The notes under the pieces are model-generated. The model searched no databases. It saw nothing but the letters and a program-made list of their open reading frames with translations, and was not told the origin of the DNA. From NCBI RefSeq assembly GCF_002256285.1, contig NZ_NKJE01000020.1:1-64000 (forward strand): a stretch of 64,000 nt of DNA. The letters run 5' to 3'. Shown one piece after another: positions 44,109 through 52,998 of the stretch (its first letter is position 1; each line of letters opens with the position of its first letter). This stretch comes from Flavobacterium sp. BFFFF1 (GTDB taxonomy: Bacteria; Bacteroidota; Bacteroidia; Flavobacteriales; Flavobacteriaceae). The position numbers and the translations under genes are program-made.

Positions 44109-45470
44109 ATGGACAAACTCATAGGGTATTTCTACGCAAAAACTACAGGTCTGATTGCTAATCCAAACTACCTGATGCTGCTTGCATTCTTTAACGCAGC
44201 GTTGCTCATGAATTTCCATTCTTTCTACAGGACAAATCTTTTTGCGGCGCTTTTATTGCTGTTTTTTGGCTTTGTTTCCGCAGTCGATTTCCGCTTCTGG
44301 TGGGCCAGTCTCATCAATACCGTTTTGGCGGTTTATTTCTTTGTGCCAAAATTCCCGAGATTAGCCAACCACTCCAATATTGAGCTGGTGGCAGGCACGA
44401 TTATTATCGTCTTATTGCTGATGAAGATCAGGAAGCCCAGTCTTCGCATTTCGGGTCATTTGATCACGCAAATTTTCCGGGTATCGCTGGTGACCATTTA
44501 CTTTTATACCGGATTTCATAAACTTAACACTGATTTCCTGGACAGTTCCGTAAGCTGTGTAAACCGAATTAATGAATACGCACTCGAAAATCTTACCGGA
44601 AACAACATAATCCTGACAAAAACAGCTTCACACCTTTTACAGCTTGCCACGCTTTTCGTTGAACTCATCCTGCCTTTCGGGTTGCTATGGCGCAAAACCA
44701 GAAAAGCTACTGCGGCAGTATTGCTGGTCTTTCATGGCTATCTCGCTTTCACCGTTTTCGCCGATTTCAGTGCGCTGGCGTGCTTCATGATTCTTGGATG
44801 CCTTGTCGACCCCGGCGTAAAATCGCTTCATCCCAAAACTGCCTTCTATCTGAGGATTTACCTTTTCTTCACGGTAATCTCTTTGGCAGCACGGCCGTTT
44901 CTCGATCGCTTCCTCATGGCGGAAAAAGTACCGTTCCTGCATGGCGTCATTTTTAATATTGGCGTTTTGATTTTCTTTATCCACTATTTGAGGAATTACG
45001 CCGCTTCCGCAGACGAAACCCGCCCAAAAAAAATCACGCTGCCGTTGCTGTGTGTGCTCATTATTAGCTTTTGGTCTATGAAATCATACATCGGGCTTGG
45101 AAATAGTGGAAACCTGACCATGTTCAGCAACCTTATTACTGAAAAAAGCCGAAGCAATCACTTGCTAATTGACACCAAACGAACAAAGATTGTCAATCTT
45201 GAAGAAGACAACCTATTTATACTGGAATTGGACAACAGACTTCAATACGAAAAGTTACAAGGCTACTTCCTGCCCGTTTCAGAGTTTAAGTTTAAGGCTG
45301 CAAACTGGGCAAAGAGGTTTAAAAACATACATTGTAAACTGGTTTATCAGGGTGACACCATCAAAACAGCAAATCTTAGCGAAACTGATTTCACTAAAAC
45401 CGACTGGTGGTATCGGCTTGTAAATTTCAGGAAAATTCAGCCAGACGGCGCCTGCAAGTGCCTATGGTAA
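44109..45470 (+). CDS. multi-pass membrane protein, HTTM-like
   Basis: 453 residues with about ten hydrophobic helices in residues 20-340 and a soluble C-terminal domain (about 350-453). The segment IYFYTGFHKLNTDFLD resembles the conserved part of HTTM proteins (horizontally transferred transmembrane domain, related to vitamin K-dependent gamma-carboxylase), as does the following helix pair. Activity in bacteria is largely unknown. It is transcribed alone after the metK terminator. The stop abuts that of the convergent gene with no base between. Confidence 0.7.
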   Translation: MDKLIGYFYAKTTGLIANPNYLMLLAFFNAALLMNFHSFYRTNLFAALLLLFFGFVSAVDFRFWWASLINTVLAVYFFVPKFPRLANHSNIELVAGTIIIVLLLMKIRKPSLRISGHLITQIFRVSLVTIYFYTGFHKLNTDFLDSSVSCVNRINEYALENLTGNNIILTKTASHLLQLATLFVELILPFGLLWRKTRKATAAVLLVFHGYLAFTVFADFSALACFMILGCLVDPGVKSLHPKTAFYLRIYLFFTVISLAARPFLDRFLMAEKVPFLHGVIFNIGVLIFFIHYLRNYAASADETRPKKITLPLLCVLIISFWSMKSYIGLGNSGNLTMFSNLITEKSRSNHLLIDTKRTKIVNLEEDNLFILELDNRLQYEKLQGYFLPVSEFKFKAANWAKRFKNIHCKLVYQGDTIKTANLSETDFTKTDWWYRLVNFRKIQPDGACKCLW

Positions 45471-47777
45471 CTAGTAAGTACCGTTTTTCATGCGTTCTAA
45501 AACTTCCTCATACTTCGATTTTGTATCCGCATCATCCATCAGCAAAGCGGCCTTAACCGCTTCGCGCTCCTTCGAAATCGCGCGCTCCTTTTCTCCATTC
45601 AAATAATACAACTGAGCCAATGTATCCAGATAGTAGGCATTTCCAGGTTCGATATGCAAACTCGTTTCCGACCAATGTATCGCATTTTTTACCGCCGATT
45701 CATGTAATCGGTGCTCCACGACATACCAGGCCACTGTGTTTGCTGTACCCGCAAATGACTGCTTATAATTTGTCCAATCCAGCTGTCTCGTCGCTTCATT
45801 TTCATTAGTATAAACCCGGTCCAGGCTTTCAATAATACTTGCATTCGGCTGTACCACGGCATTGTAATACCTACCATAAACATCAAGGTATTCCTGCGAC
45901 GTCCCTTCGTCCAATATCGCCTGAAGGAAATCGAAATACAGCTTTAAGCCATTCACATTATCTCCAGTGGCAACCACAAATTTGCGATAATATTGAAGTA
46001 ATTTCTGCCGGCTTGTTTCATTGTCCATAGCGGAATCTGCAATGCTTTTAAAGAATCGATCCAAAACAAAATTCACATCGTTTCGTTGGTAATGGATTTC
46101 ATCGTGAAATTCGGCTTCCGCTTTGCGTATCTCTTCGAAATGCACAAAAACATAGTTCAGGAATTGAAAATCTGTTTCTTCCGGCGCTTCTTTTCCCTTA
46201 CCAAAAAGCTTTCTTGTGAAACCTTTTCCATATACCTCCGCTAAACCAACATCAATAAAATCCTGATCATAAAGGTTCTTCTGCTTAAAATACGAGACAA
46301 TTTGCGCCCACTTTGAATTGGTGGTATTTGGATCGGCCTGAAGCTGGTATAAATTTTCCTTATCCCGAATGACATCAGGAGTATAATCATAGTCCTCCTC
46401 GTCGTAAGAATACGATACCACCGTCGTATCGACGACCGTTTCGGTGTAGGTTTCCGTGTAAGTTTCTGTTTCAACTTCTGTGGCTGTGGGCACAGGGACG
46501 GCGTAGTCGGCGCGATTACCGGGCGACGCAACTTTTGAAACGGATTTGAAGGCTTTCACGGTTGCTGCCTGCGTTGACTTCCTGTTCGATAGGACACGGT
46601 CGAATTTGAGGTATTCATTTGCCCTTGCAAGTTCATCATAGGCAGAATTATAAGTGCCGAAATAACCTGATGTATTTAGCTTTGCTGTGCTGTGGTAAAT
46701 CAAATCACCGCCAGCATTAAAAACCAATATCTGAGGTTTTTTGAGATCAAACTTATTTTTCACCAGCAAATTTTTGTCCTTTTCTGAAGCCGGGTAAAAA
46801 TTAAAATGGTCTTCCGCTGCATTGTATTCGCCCTCCATTTTGTTGCTCACCAGCGTTTCCATTCTGGCGACAAATTTCTCAAACTCGGCTACACGCTTTG
46901 TGTTATCATAGTCAAAAGCAACTACTAAAAATTTATCTTTGGATCTGGCCGTGGCTTTTTGCGCTTCATCAAAAGTTTTTTCAACGGCATATTTAAAATT
47001 ATAACTTTGTACCACCTCCTCTTCCAAAGCCATCTGTTCATCGGTGTCTGTTATAAGTCCTGCATTTCTCGCAAAATCCGGATCTTCAATCACTTTTGCA
47101 GTAAGGGTTTCCCTTTGAACTATTTCGCTTTCTTCAGTAAAAATTAGTGGAGAAGGTGATTTCCCTGCAGCCATCACGATTTCATTATTTTCATCCCGAT
47201 ACAGTGAAAAATCGAGATTGTCTATGCCTCCGTAGCTGTAATCCAGGTCAATTTCAGAAACATCATCCGGAATTTCAAATTTCGAAATGGACGTAGCCTT
47301 TTTTTTCGCAGGACGAAAATCAGTGCCGCCGTAATTTGCAAAATACAAGAACTTTGTTCTTTCAATGGTAAATAGAATGGGTTCTTCCGAATCAAAGTCT
47401 ACAGACTTCATATAGTCCTTTATGCTCTTGTATTCCGCCGGACGGGATTCCGTTTGCTGCGTGCCGATATAAATATTGTAAACAAAGTACCTTGACATTT
47501 TGTTCGTCATCTTTATCGTGATGTATCGGGAGGCCTTATCCCGGGCAACAGGAATAACAGAAAATGCACCTTGCTGCGATTTTTCGGGATTCAGTTTGAT
47601 GGTATCGCCCTGCTGTTGGTACAGTCCATGAAGAAAGACGAGCTCATATGTCTTATCCTCATTCATTTTAAGGATAAAATCCTGTCCTGCAGAATTGGAA
47701 TGGTATCTTCCGGGTTTGATCTCTTTGGTTTGGGCGAGGCCCATGACAGGCAGTAACAGCAACAATAATCTCTTCAT
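45471..47777 (-). CDS. large secreted protein with C-terminal TPR-like region
   Basis: 768 residues. Signal peptide to about residue 16 (VMGLAQ), an N-terminal beta region, a stretch reminiscent of a thioredoxin-like fold (FLVVAFDYDN, about 285, to QILVFNAGGDLIYHS, about 365), an unusual Thr/Glu/Tyr-rich linker (about 440-475, repeats of TET and ETYTE then YSYDEEDYDY), and helical repeats ending in a TPR-like LHIEPGNAYYLDTLAQLYYLNGE. I do not recognise a named family. Probably periplasmic or outer-membrane associated. Confidence 0.75.
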   Translation of the reverse strand: MKRLLLLLLPVMGLAQTKEIKPGRYHSNSAGQDFILKMNEDKTYELVFLHGLYQQQGDTIKLNPEKSQQGAFSVIPVARDKASRYITIKMTNKMSRYFVYNIYIGTQQTESRPAEYKSIKDYMKSVDFDSEEPILFTIERTKFLYFANYGGTDFRPAKKKATSISKFEIPDDVSEIDLDYSYGGIDNLDFSLYRDENNEIVMAAGKSPSPLIFTEESEIVQRETLTAKVIEDPDFARNAGLITDTDEQMALEEEVVQSYNFKYAVEKTFDEAQKATARSKDKFLVVAFDYDNTKRVAEFEKFVARMETLVSNKMEGEYNAAEDHFNFYPASEKDKNLLVKNKFDLKKPQILVFNAGGDLIYHSTAKLNTSGYFGTYNSAYDELARANEYLKFDRVLSNRKSTQAATVKAFKSVSKVASPGNRADYAVPVPTATEVETETYTETYTETVVDTTVVSYSYDEEDYDYTPDVIRDKENLYQLQADPNTTNSKWAQIVSYFKQKNLYDQDFIDVGLAEVYGKGFTRKLFGKGKEAPEETDFQFLNYVFVHFEEIRKAEAEFHDEIHYQRNDVNFVLDRFFKSIADSAMDNETSRQKLLQYYRKFVVATGDNVNGLKLYFDFLQAILDEGTSQEYLDVYGRYYNAVVQPNASIIESLDRVYTNENEATRQLDWTNYKQSFAGTANTVAWYVVEHRLHESAVKNAIHWSETSLHIEPGNAYYLDTLAQLYYLNGEKERAISKEREAVKAALLMDDADTKSKYEEVLERMKNGTY

Positions 47778-47840
47778 AGGGCGATTGATTTTTGAAGTCA
47801 GAAAGATATTATAATTTTAGTTCGGCAATGAAATTTAAAC

Positions 47841-47867
47841 AAAAAAAATCCGCCGTTAGCGGATTTT
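47841..47867 (-). terminator. intrinsic terminator of the TonB-receptor operon
   Basis: Stem AAAATCCGC/GCGGATTTT, loop of five, and eight T on the minus strand, 10 bases past the receptor gene stop. Confidence 0.88.
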
Positions 47868-47876
47868 CTGTTCGAT

Positions 47877-50552
47877 CTACAAATCGTATTTTAAACTAAA
47901 AAGCAAATACCTTGGCTGTACAAAATACTGCGACGTCCGGGTGGAGAATTGCGAAAACCCGTCGTCATTGAGCGACGTCGTGTTGAGCAGGTTTGTACCT
48001 GATACTTTAAATTCCCATTTGCTGTCCTTTTTCTGGTAACTTAAACTGGCCGTAAGAAAATCATATTCATTGTTGACCGTATTGTCGTTGTTGTGGTAAT
48101 GGTAAAACTCATAATCCATCGTAAACGAAAATGCTTTCAAAAAATAATAATCGAGGCTGGCAAATGGTTTGTCGGTGATAAAAGTCGAATTGTTGTAATC
48201 GTTGATACTGATGTTGTAGCCGATTTCAAGATTGGGCATATTTTTGAAAATCGTCGCTGCTTTCACGGTATAACTGTGCGTAAAACTCTCGGTTGTACGC
48301 TGGATTCCGTTCTGGATGTTGTTGAACTTTGACCAGTTCAGGCTGGCGTTAAGCGACGCTTTGTAATTCCTCAGGAAAGATCTTCCGTAATTGCCAAAAG
48401 CGGAAAAATTCTCGTCAGCAAAATTCGAATTATAGGGCGTCGAAAATTGATTGATTCCATCGAAAACAGCATTTGTTTTGACCGCATCAGTTTTTCTGGA
48501 ATATTGGAGGTAGCCGCTGATATTTTCAAAATTGAACATATTGTATTTAAAATACCGCAGCGAGTGCACTTGTGAAGTCGCATTTTCCAATGTCCTGTTG
48601 CCCCGAAACAAACTGCTATACGACGAAAACACGTTGCCTTCTGTCAATTGGTTAATATCGGTAAAGTCATTACTAATGGCAAAATTGTACGTCAGGGTTT
48701 CGGCTTTCTTAATTTGATACAAGGCAAAAAAATCGGGTAAAATCCGAAAGAAATCCTGTTTGTATTCGGTCCCCAATTGTATATTATTCATGGTATACGA
48801 GTGGACGCTGAAACCTGGCGTAAACGTGAATTTACCCGAAAGCACCTTATAATGAAAGCCCAAAAAAGCATCGTTAAAATTATAGCGGACTCTGTTGTTA
48901 TTTGCCGGTTCGTCCAGATCGTTTGTGGAATTGTTGTCCAGAATCTGGAAAATATGTGAATTGAAATCCTGGTGGGAGTAGGTGTCGCCAAAAGTAATAT
49001 TGATGTTGCTTTTCGGTGTAAGCATGTAATAGTAATCCAGTTTGGCATCCAGTTTATTGGTTTTTACGAAGCGCTCCTGGTTGATCTCATTTCTTGCCTG
49101 GCCGGATAGGTAGCCGGGAAGGTCGAAAGGCTGCGTCTGTAGGTTCGCGTTATAAAAAGGATCTTCATCCTGATACAGGTGTTGTACTTCCAGCGCAAAC
49201 ACATTTTTATCGCTTTGTGTATAATACATGCTTAGGTTTTGGTTCACCGATTTGGGACTTTGGTCTTTTCCGGTGAAGATGTCCTCCGAAGTAGCGGTGT
49301 TGTTTACGATTTGCTGGCGGAATAATCCGGTATCTTCATTTTGTTTTGACAGTTTGGAAAGCACATCGTAATCAAACTGGAATTTACTATTGGGCTTGTA
49401 ACTGGAGCTGAACTTAAATAATCCGAGTTCGCTTTTTTGCAATGATTTTTCATCACTCTGCTGCTGGTCGCCCGTGTCCAGGATCACCGTCTGCGACTTG
49501 GTTTCCGTCTCTGTGGTTGATGAGGAAAGGATTGCAAATCCGCTGAGGCCCCAGGTTTTGGTAATGTTATAGGAAAAGTTGGTCGCGCCAAAACGCGTTT
49601 CGATCTCCTTGGCACGGTTGTTCCGCAGCAAAGAGATGCCCAGGTCATTTGAGGACACATTAAAATTGCTTCCTCCCTTTTTCATCATGCTCCGAAAGCC
49701 ACCTGTAAATTTGAAGTAATCCTGGACCGTCAGTGGCAATTCACCGATATTATTGAAATTGGTGATGACGTTGATACTGTACTTTGGATTATAGTAAAAT
49801 ACTTTCGGATTCAAAAGGTAGCGTCCGTCAGGACCTGCTCCAGCTGTAAAATCACCAAACCAGAAATTCTTCTTCCCATCTTTCAGTTTGATATTCATGG
49901 CGATGCTTTCCTCATTATTTTCAAGGCCTTTGAGCGCTCCGACTTCGTTATAATTGCGCAGTACCTGTACCTTGTCAATGGCGTCAGCGGGAATGTTTTT
50001 CACACCCAGTTTGGTGTCTCCATCAAAAAAGTCCTTGCCTTCCACCATCAGTTTTTGGACTTTCTTGCCTTCAACTTCGATTTCACCATCCGCATTAACT
50101 TCCACTCCCGGAAGTTTCTTGAGCACATCACCCAATTTCTTTTCGGTTCCTGTTTTAAAAGAATCCGCATTGTAGACGATCGTATCCCCTTTTATGGAAA
50201 CCGGCATTTCCCGAACGATTTCTACTTCATCCAGCATGGCCCCTTCCTCAAGGGTGATGTTTTTCACGATACTTTCACTTGCTGTATTGATTGTAAGCTC
50301 TACCGCTTTATAGCCTACGTAACTAATTTTAACAAGGTAAGCCGTATTGGGTTTCAGGGAGAGTTGGAATTTCCCTTTGTCATTCGTAATGGAGTAAGAA
50401 TCCATAGCCTTAGTTTCCTGGTTGACGGCCATTACGTTTGCCATTTCCATGGGCACAGCCTTGTTATCCGTCACGAGGCCTTCAACCTTTACCACCTGTG
50501 CATTGGATGCGAAAGCAAATAACAGGATATAAAGCAGTAAATATTTTTGCAT
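47877..50552 (-). CDS. TonB-dependent receptor-like outer membrane protein (beta-barrel family 3)
   Basis: 891 residues. Signal peptide (cut near ASNAQ), a carboxypeptidase-regulatory-like domain (about 22-105: VEGLVTDNKAVPMEMANV), a plug domain (about 110-225: GDTIVYNADSFKTGTEKKLGDVLKKLPGVEV) and a large beta-barrel to the C-terminus (LFSLKYDL). This is the outer_membrane_beta-barrel type common in Flavobacteria, without a SusD partner. It is downstream of and likely co-transcribed with the GLPGLI protein gene. The substrate cannot be deduced. Confidence 0.9.
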   Translation of the reverse strand: MQKYLLLYILLFAFASNAQVVKVEGLVTDNKAVPMEMANVMAVNQETKAMDSYSITNDKGKFQLSLKPNTAYLVKISYVGYKAVELTINTASESIVKNITLEEGAMLDEVEIVREMPVSIKGDTIVYNADSFKTGTEKKLGDVLKKLPGVEVNADGEIEVEGKKVQKLMVEGKDFFDGDTKLGVKNIPADAIDKVQVLRNYNEVGALKGLENNEESIAMNIKLKDGKKNFWFGDFTAGAGPDGRYLLNPKVFYYNPKYSINVITNFNNIGELPLTVQDYFKFTGGFRSMMKKGGSNFNVSSNDLGISLLRNNRAKEIETRFGATNFSYNITKTWGLSGFAILSSSTTETETKSQTVILDTGDQQQSDEKSLQKSELGLFKFSSSYKPNSKFQFDYDVLSKLSKQNEDTGLFRQQIVNNTATSEDIFTGKDQSPKSVNQNLSMYYTQSDKNVFALEVQHLYQDEDPFYNANLQTQPFDLPGYLSGQARNEINQERFVKTNKLDAKLDYYYMLTPKSNINITFGDTYSHQDFNSHIFQILDNNSTNDLDEPANNNRVRYNFNDAFLGFHYKVLSGKFTFTPGFSVHSYTMNNIQLGTEYKQDFFRILPDFFALYQIKKAETLTYNFAISNDFTDINQLTEGNVFSSYSSLFRGNRTLENATSQVHSLRYFKYNMFNFENISGYLQYSRKTDAVKTNAVFDGINQFSTPYNSNFADENFSAFGNYGRSFLRNYKASLNASLNWSKFNNIQNGIQRTTESFTHSYTVKAATIFKNMPNLEIGYNISINDYNNSTFITDKPFASLDYYFLKAFSFTMDYEFYHYHNNDNTVNNEYDFLTASLSYQKKDSKWEFKVSGTNLLNTTSLNDDGFSQFSTRTSQYFVQPRYLLFSLKYDL

Positions 50553-50578
50553 ATTGTTTGTTTTTGGGAAAGAAGAAA

Positions 50579-51478
50579 TTAGTCGCGCATTCTCATCATC
50601 CTGCCGCCGCCCGGACCGCCGCCCATTTCCCTGAATTCCTCCATCTTCTTGAGAACGGTTTCATCGTATTCTTTTTGCGACACTTCCTTTCCGTTCGTAG
50701 GCGCCTTAATTTCAGCCTTTTCCTTTGGATTGATCACGATTTTTGAACACAGGATAATCGTTTTTCCATCATTTACTTCGAGGATTAAACCCGGCAAGCC
50801 CCAGTAGTTGTCCGGACCCTGGCTAACCGGAATCTCAGGCGTGTACCATGCTGTAATCGTGATTTCTTTTGGGATTTCGACATCGTCCATGAAATTGGTT
50901 TTCTTAGGTTCATCCTTTTTCTCCTCCTCTTTTTTACCTTCTTCCTTTTTCTTAAGCCTGAAATTCTTAAAATCGGTCTTACTAACGGCCATCACCGCAG
51001 TGGCTTTATAGCAGGTGTATCCTCCAATCTGGCGTGTTTCGCTTTCCAGCTTCCAATTCAGTCTAGGCAAAGAATCCTTGACTAGAAATTCCTTACCCAT
51101 AAATTCCTTATTGACGGTATACGTTTTTTCTTTTACATTTTTGTAATAGGTCCCACCCCCGCCCATGAACGATCCCATCATGCGCATTCCAGGGTTCTGG
51201 CCGGGCGCCTCCAGCTTTTCCTCTTCTTTGTAAATGGAAGCCGACTTATCGAAATGGAGTATAAAGGTTTTTTCAAACATCTTTTTCATATTCTCTTCAA
51301 TCATTTTCTGCATTTCAGGAGTAATCTCCTTGTTTTCGGCGAAGCGGCTTTTGAATTCACTGGTACTGGTTTTCGATTCATAGACTGCCGTGCCCTGAAA
51401 TTCCTTCTGAGCCAATGCTGGGGTGATGCCACACATGAATAAGATGGCTAACGCTGAACCGATTAAATTTGTTTTCAT
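50579..51478 (-). CDS. GLPGLI family protein
   Basis: 299 residues. Signal peptide to about residue 23 (PALAQ), the name-giving motif within NYWGLPGLILEVND (about 222-235), a Lys/Glu-rich insert (about 178-195) and a Gly/Arg/Met-rich C-terminus (GGGPGGGRMMRMRD). The family is secreted, of unknown function, and typically paired with TonB-dependent receptors, as here (26 bases upstream). Confidence 0.9.
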   Translation of the reverse strand: MKTNLIGSALAILFMCGITPALAQKEFQGTAVYESKTSTSEFKSRFAENKEITPEMQKMIEENMKKMFEKTFILHFDKSASIYKEEEKLEAPGQNPGMRMMGSFMGGGGTYYKNVKEKTYTVNKEFMGKEFLVKDSLPRLNWKLESETRQIGGYTCYKATAVMAVSKTDFKNFRLKKKEEGKKEEEKKDEPKKTNFMDDVEIPKEITITAWYTPEIPVSQGPDNYWGLPGLILEVNDGKTIILCSKIVINPKEKAEIKAPTNGKEVSQKEYDETVLKKMEEFREMGGGPGGGRMMRMRD

Positions 51479-51594
51479 TTTTATGTCTTTTGAAAAGGTA
51501 CTGGCAAATATGGCGAAAGCTTGTTGGTTTTGTTACAAATCTTTTGTTAAATAACGCATGATGACGAACTGGAATTTTCGTAATTTGGCAACGT

Positions 51595-52383
51595 ATGAAA
51601 AAAATCCTAATCATTATTGCAGCCTTTTTCCTGACACCAACGTTCCCACAGGACACCATTTCGGCAGTCCGGAAAAATTTTCTTTCCATCAGCGCTGATG
51701 ATTTCGTGGGGCGTGATGACTTTGGATTTGTCTATTACATCAAAGACAATGTGCTGTTCAAAGAAAAAGACGGAAAATCGATGGATTACAAAAATCTTGG
51801 TCTCGGCAGGATTAAACGCGTCGACCTGCAAAATCCATTAAAAATCCTTATTTTTTACGAAGACTTTAATACGGTGGTAACTGTAGACAATCAGCTGAAT
51901 GAAACCCAGAAAATCAACTTCTCAGCACTTGATGCCTCACCAGTGATTACTGCCGCCGGAACAGCGTCACAAAACCGCTTTTGGATTTACAACAGCCTGA
52001 CGCAGCAAATCGGATTGTTCGACTACCTCAAAAACACTTATTTGTTTATCGCGCCGCCGGTCACTGGAACGATTGCCACTTACACTTCCGATTTTAACTA
52101 TTTCCAATGGATTGACGCAGATGGAAAGTGGTATTCCTGCGATTTGTTTGGAAAAGTGCAAAGCATGGGAAGTGTACCACAAAATGACAAATTGTGTTTC
52201 ATCGGACGCGAGGGACTAATCTATGCCGCCGATGCGAAATTGTATTTTTTCAGCATTAAAAATGATAAAAAATATTACATTGAGAATATTGATAAAAGCT
52301 TCCAAACTTTTTTTTTCAAAGACCAAATTTTATCTATTTTTACCAATCGGGGAATTACGAATTATAAAATCACCTTACCATAA
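51595..52383 (+). CDS. secreted protein of unknown function, coupled to deoxynucleoside kinase
   Basis: 262 residues. Short signal peptide (KKILIIIAAFFLTPTFPQ) followed by a beta-propeller-like pattern of repeated strands (DFGFVYYIKDNVLFK, RFWIYNSLTQQIGLFDY, GLIYAADAKLYFFSI). No catalytic motif. The stop codon overlaps the next gene's ATG in TAATG, so the two are translationally coupled although one product is exported and the other cytosolic. Confidence 0.78.
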   Translation: MKKILIIIAAFFLTPTFPQDTISAVRKNFLSISADDFVGRDDFGFVYYIKDNVLFKEKDGKSMDYKNLGLGRIKRVDLQNPLKILIFYEDFNTVVTVDNQLNETQKINFSALDASPVITAAGTASQNRFWIYNSLTQQIGLFDYLKNTYLFIAPPVTGTIATYTSDFNYFQWIDADGKWYSCDLFGKVQSMGSVPQNDKLCFIGREGLIYAADAKLYFFSIKNDKKYYIENIDKSFQTFFFKDQILSIFTNRGITNYKITLP

Positions 52384-52997
52384 TGCACATAGCAGTAGCA
52401 GGAAATATTGGCGCCGGAAAAACCACACTTACGCGTTTATTGTCGAAACATTTTAAATGGGAGCCACATTATGAAGACGTGGTGGACAACCCCTACCTCG
52501 ATGATTTTTACCACCAGATGGAGCGTTGGTCTTTTAACCTGCAGATTTACTTCCTCAACAGCCGTTTCAGGCAAATCCTGCAGATTCGGGAAAGTGGTAA
52601 AAAGATCATCCAGGACCGTACCATTTATGAGGACGCCCATATTTTTGCGCCAAACCTTCATGCGATGGGATTGATGACCAACCGTGATTTCCAGAATTAC
52701 ACGTCATTATTTGAACTGATGGAAAGCCTTGTAAAGGCGCCAGACCTGATGATTTATCTCAGAAGTTCCATTCCAAATCTCGTCGGGCAGATACACAAGC
52801 GCGGACGGGATTATGAAAATTCAATTTCGATCGACTATTTAAGCCGCCTGAACGAACGTTACGAAGCATGGATCCAGACATACAACAAGGGAAAACTATT
52901 GATCATCGATGTGGACAACATTGATTTTGTGAACAATCCAGAAGATCTTGGAGAAATCCTAAACCGTATCAATGCCGAATTAAACGGGCTTTTTTAG
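52383..52997 (+). CDS. deoxynucleoside kinase
   Basis: 204 residues. P-loop GNIGAGKTT (about 7-15), QDRTIYEDAHIF carrying the DR(T/S) motif and a lid segment KRGRDYE. It phosphorylates deoxyadenosine/deoxyguanosine-type nucleosides for dNTP salvage; exact specificity is not readable. Its stop is one base away from that of the convergent hexosaminidase. Confidence 0.9.
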   Translation: MHIAVAGNIGAGKTTLTRLLSKHFKWEPHYEDVVDNPYLDDFYHQMERWSFNLQIYFLNSRFRQILQIRESGKKIIQDRTIYEDAHIFAPNLHAMGLMTNRDFQNYTSLFELMESLVKAPDLMIYLRSSIPNLVGQIHKRGRDYENSISIDYLSRLNERYEAWIQTYNKGKLLIIDVDNIDFVNNPEDLGEILNRINAELNGLF

Positions 52998-52998
52998 C

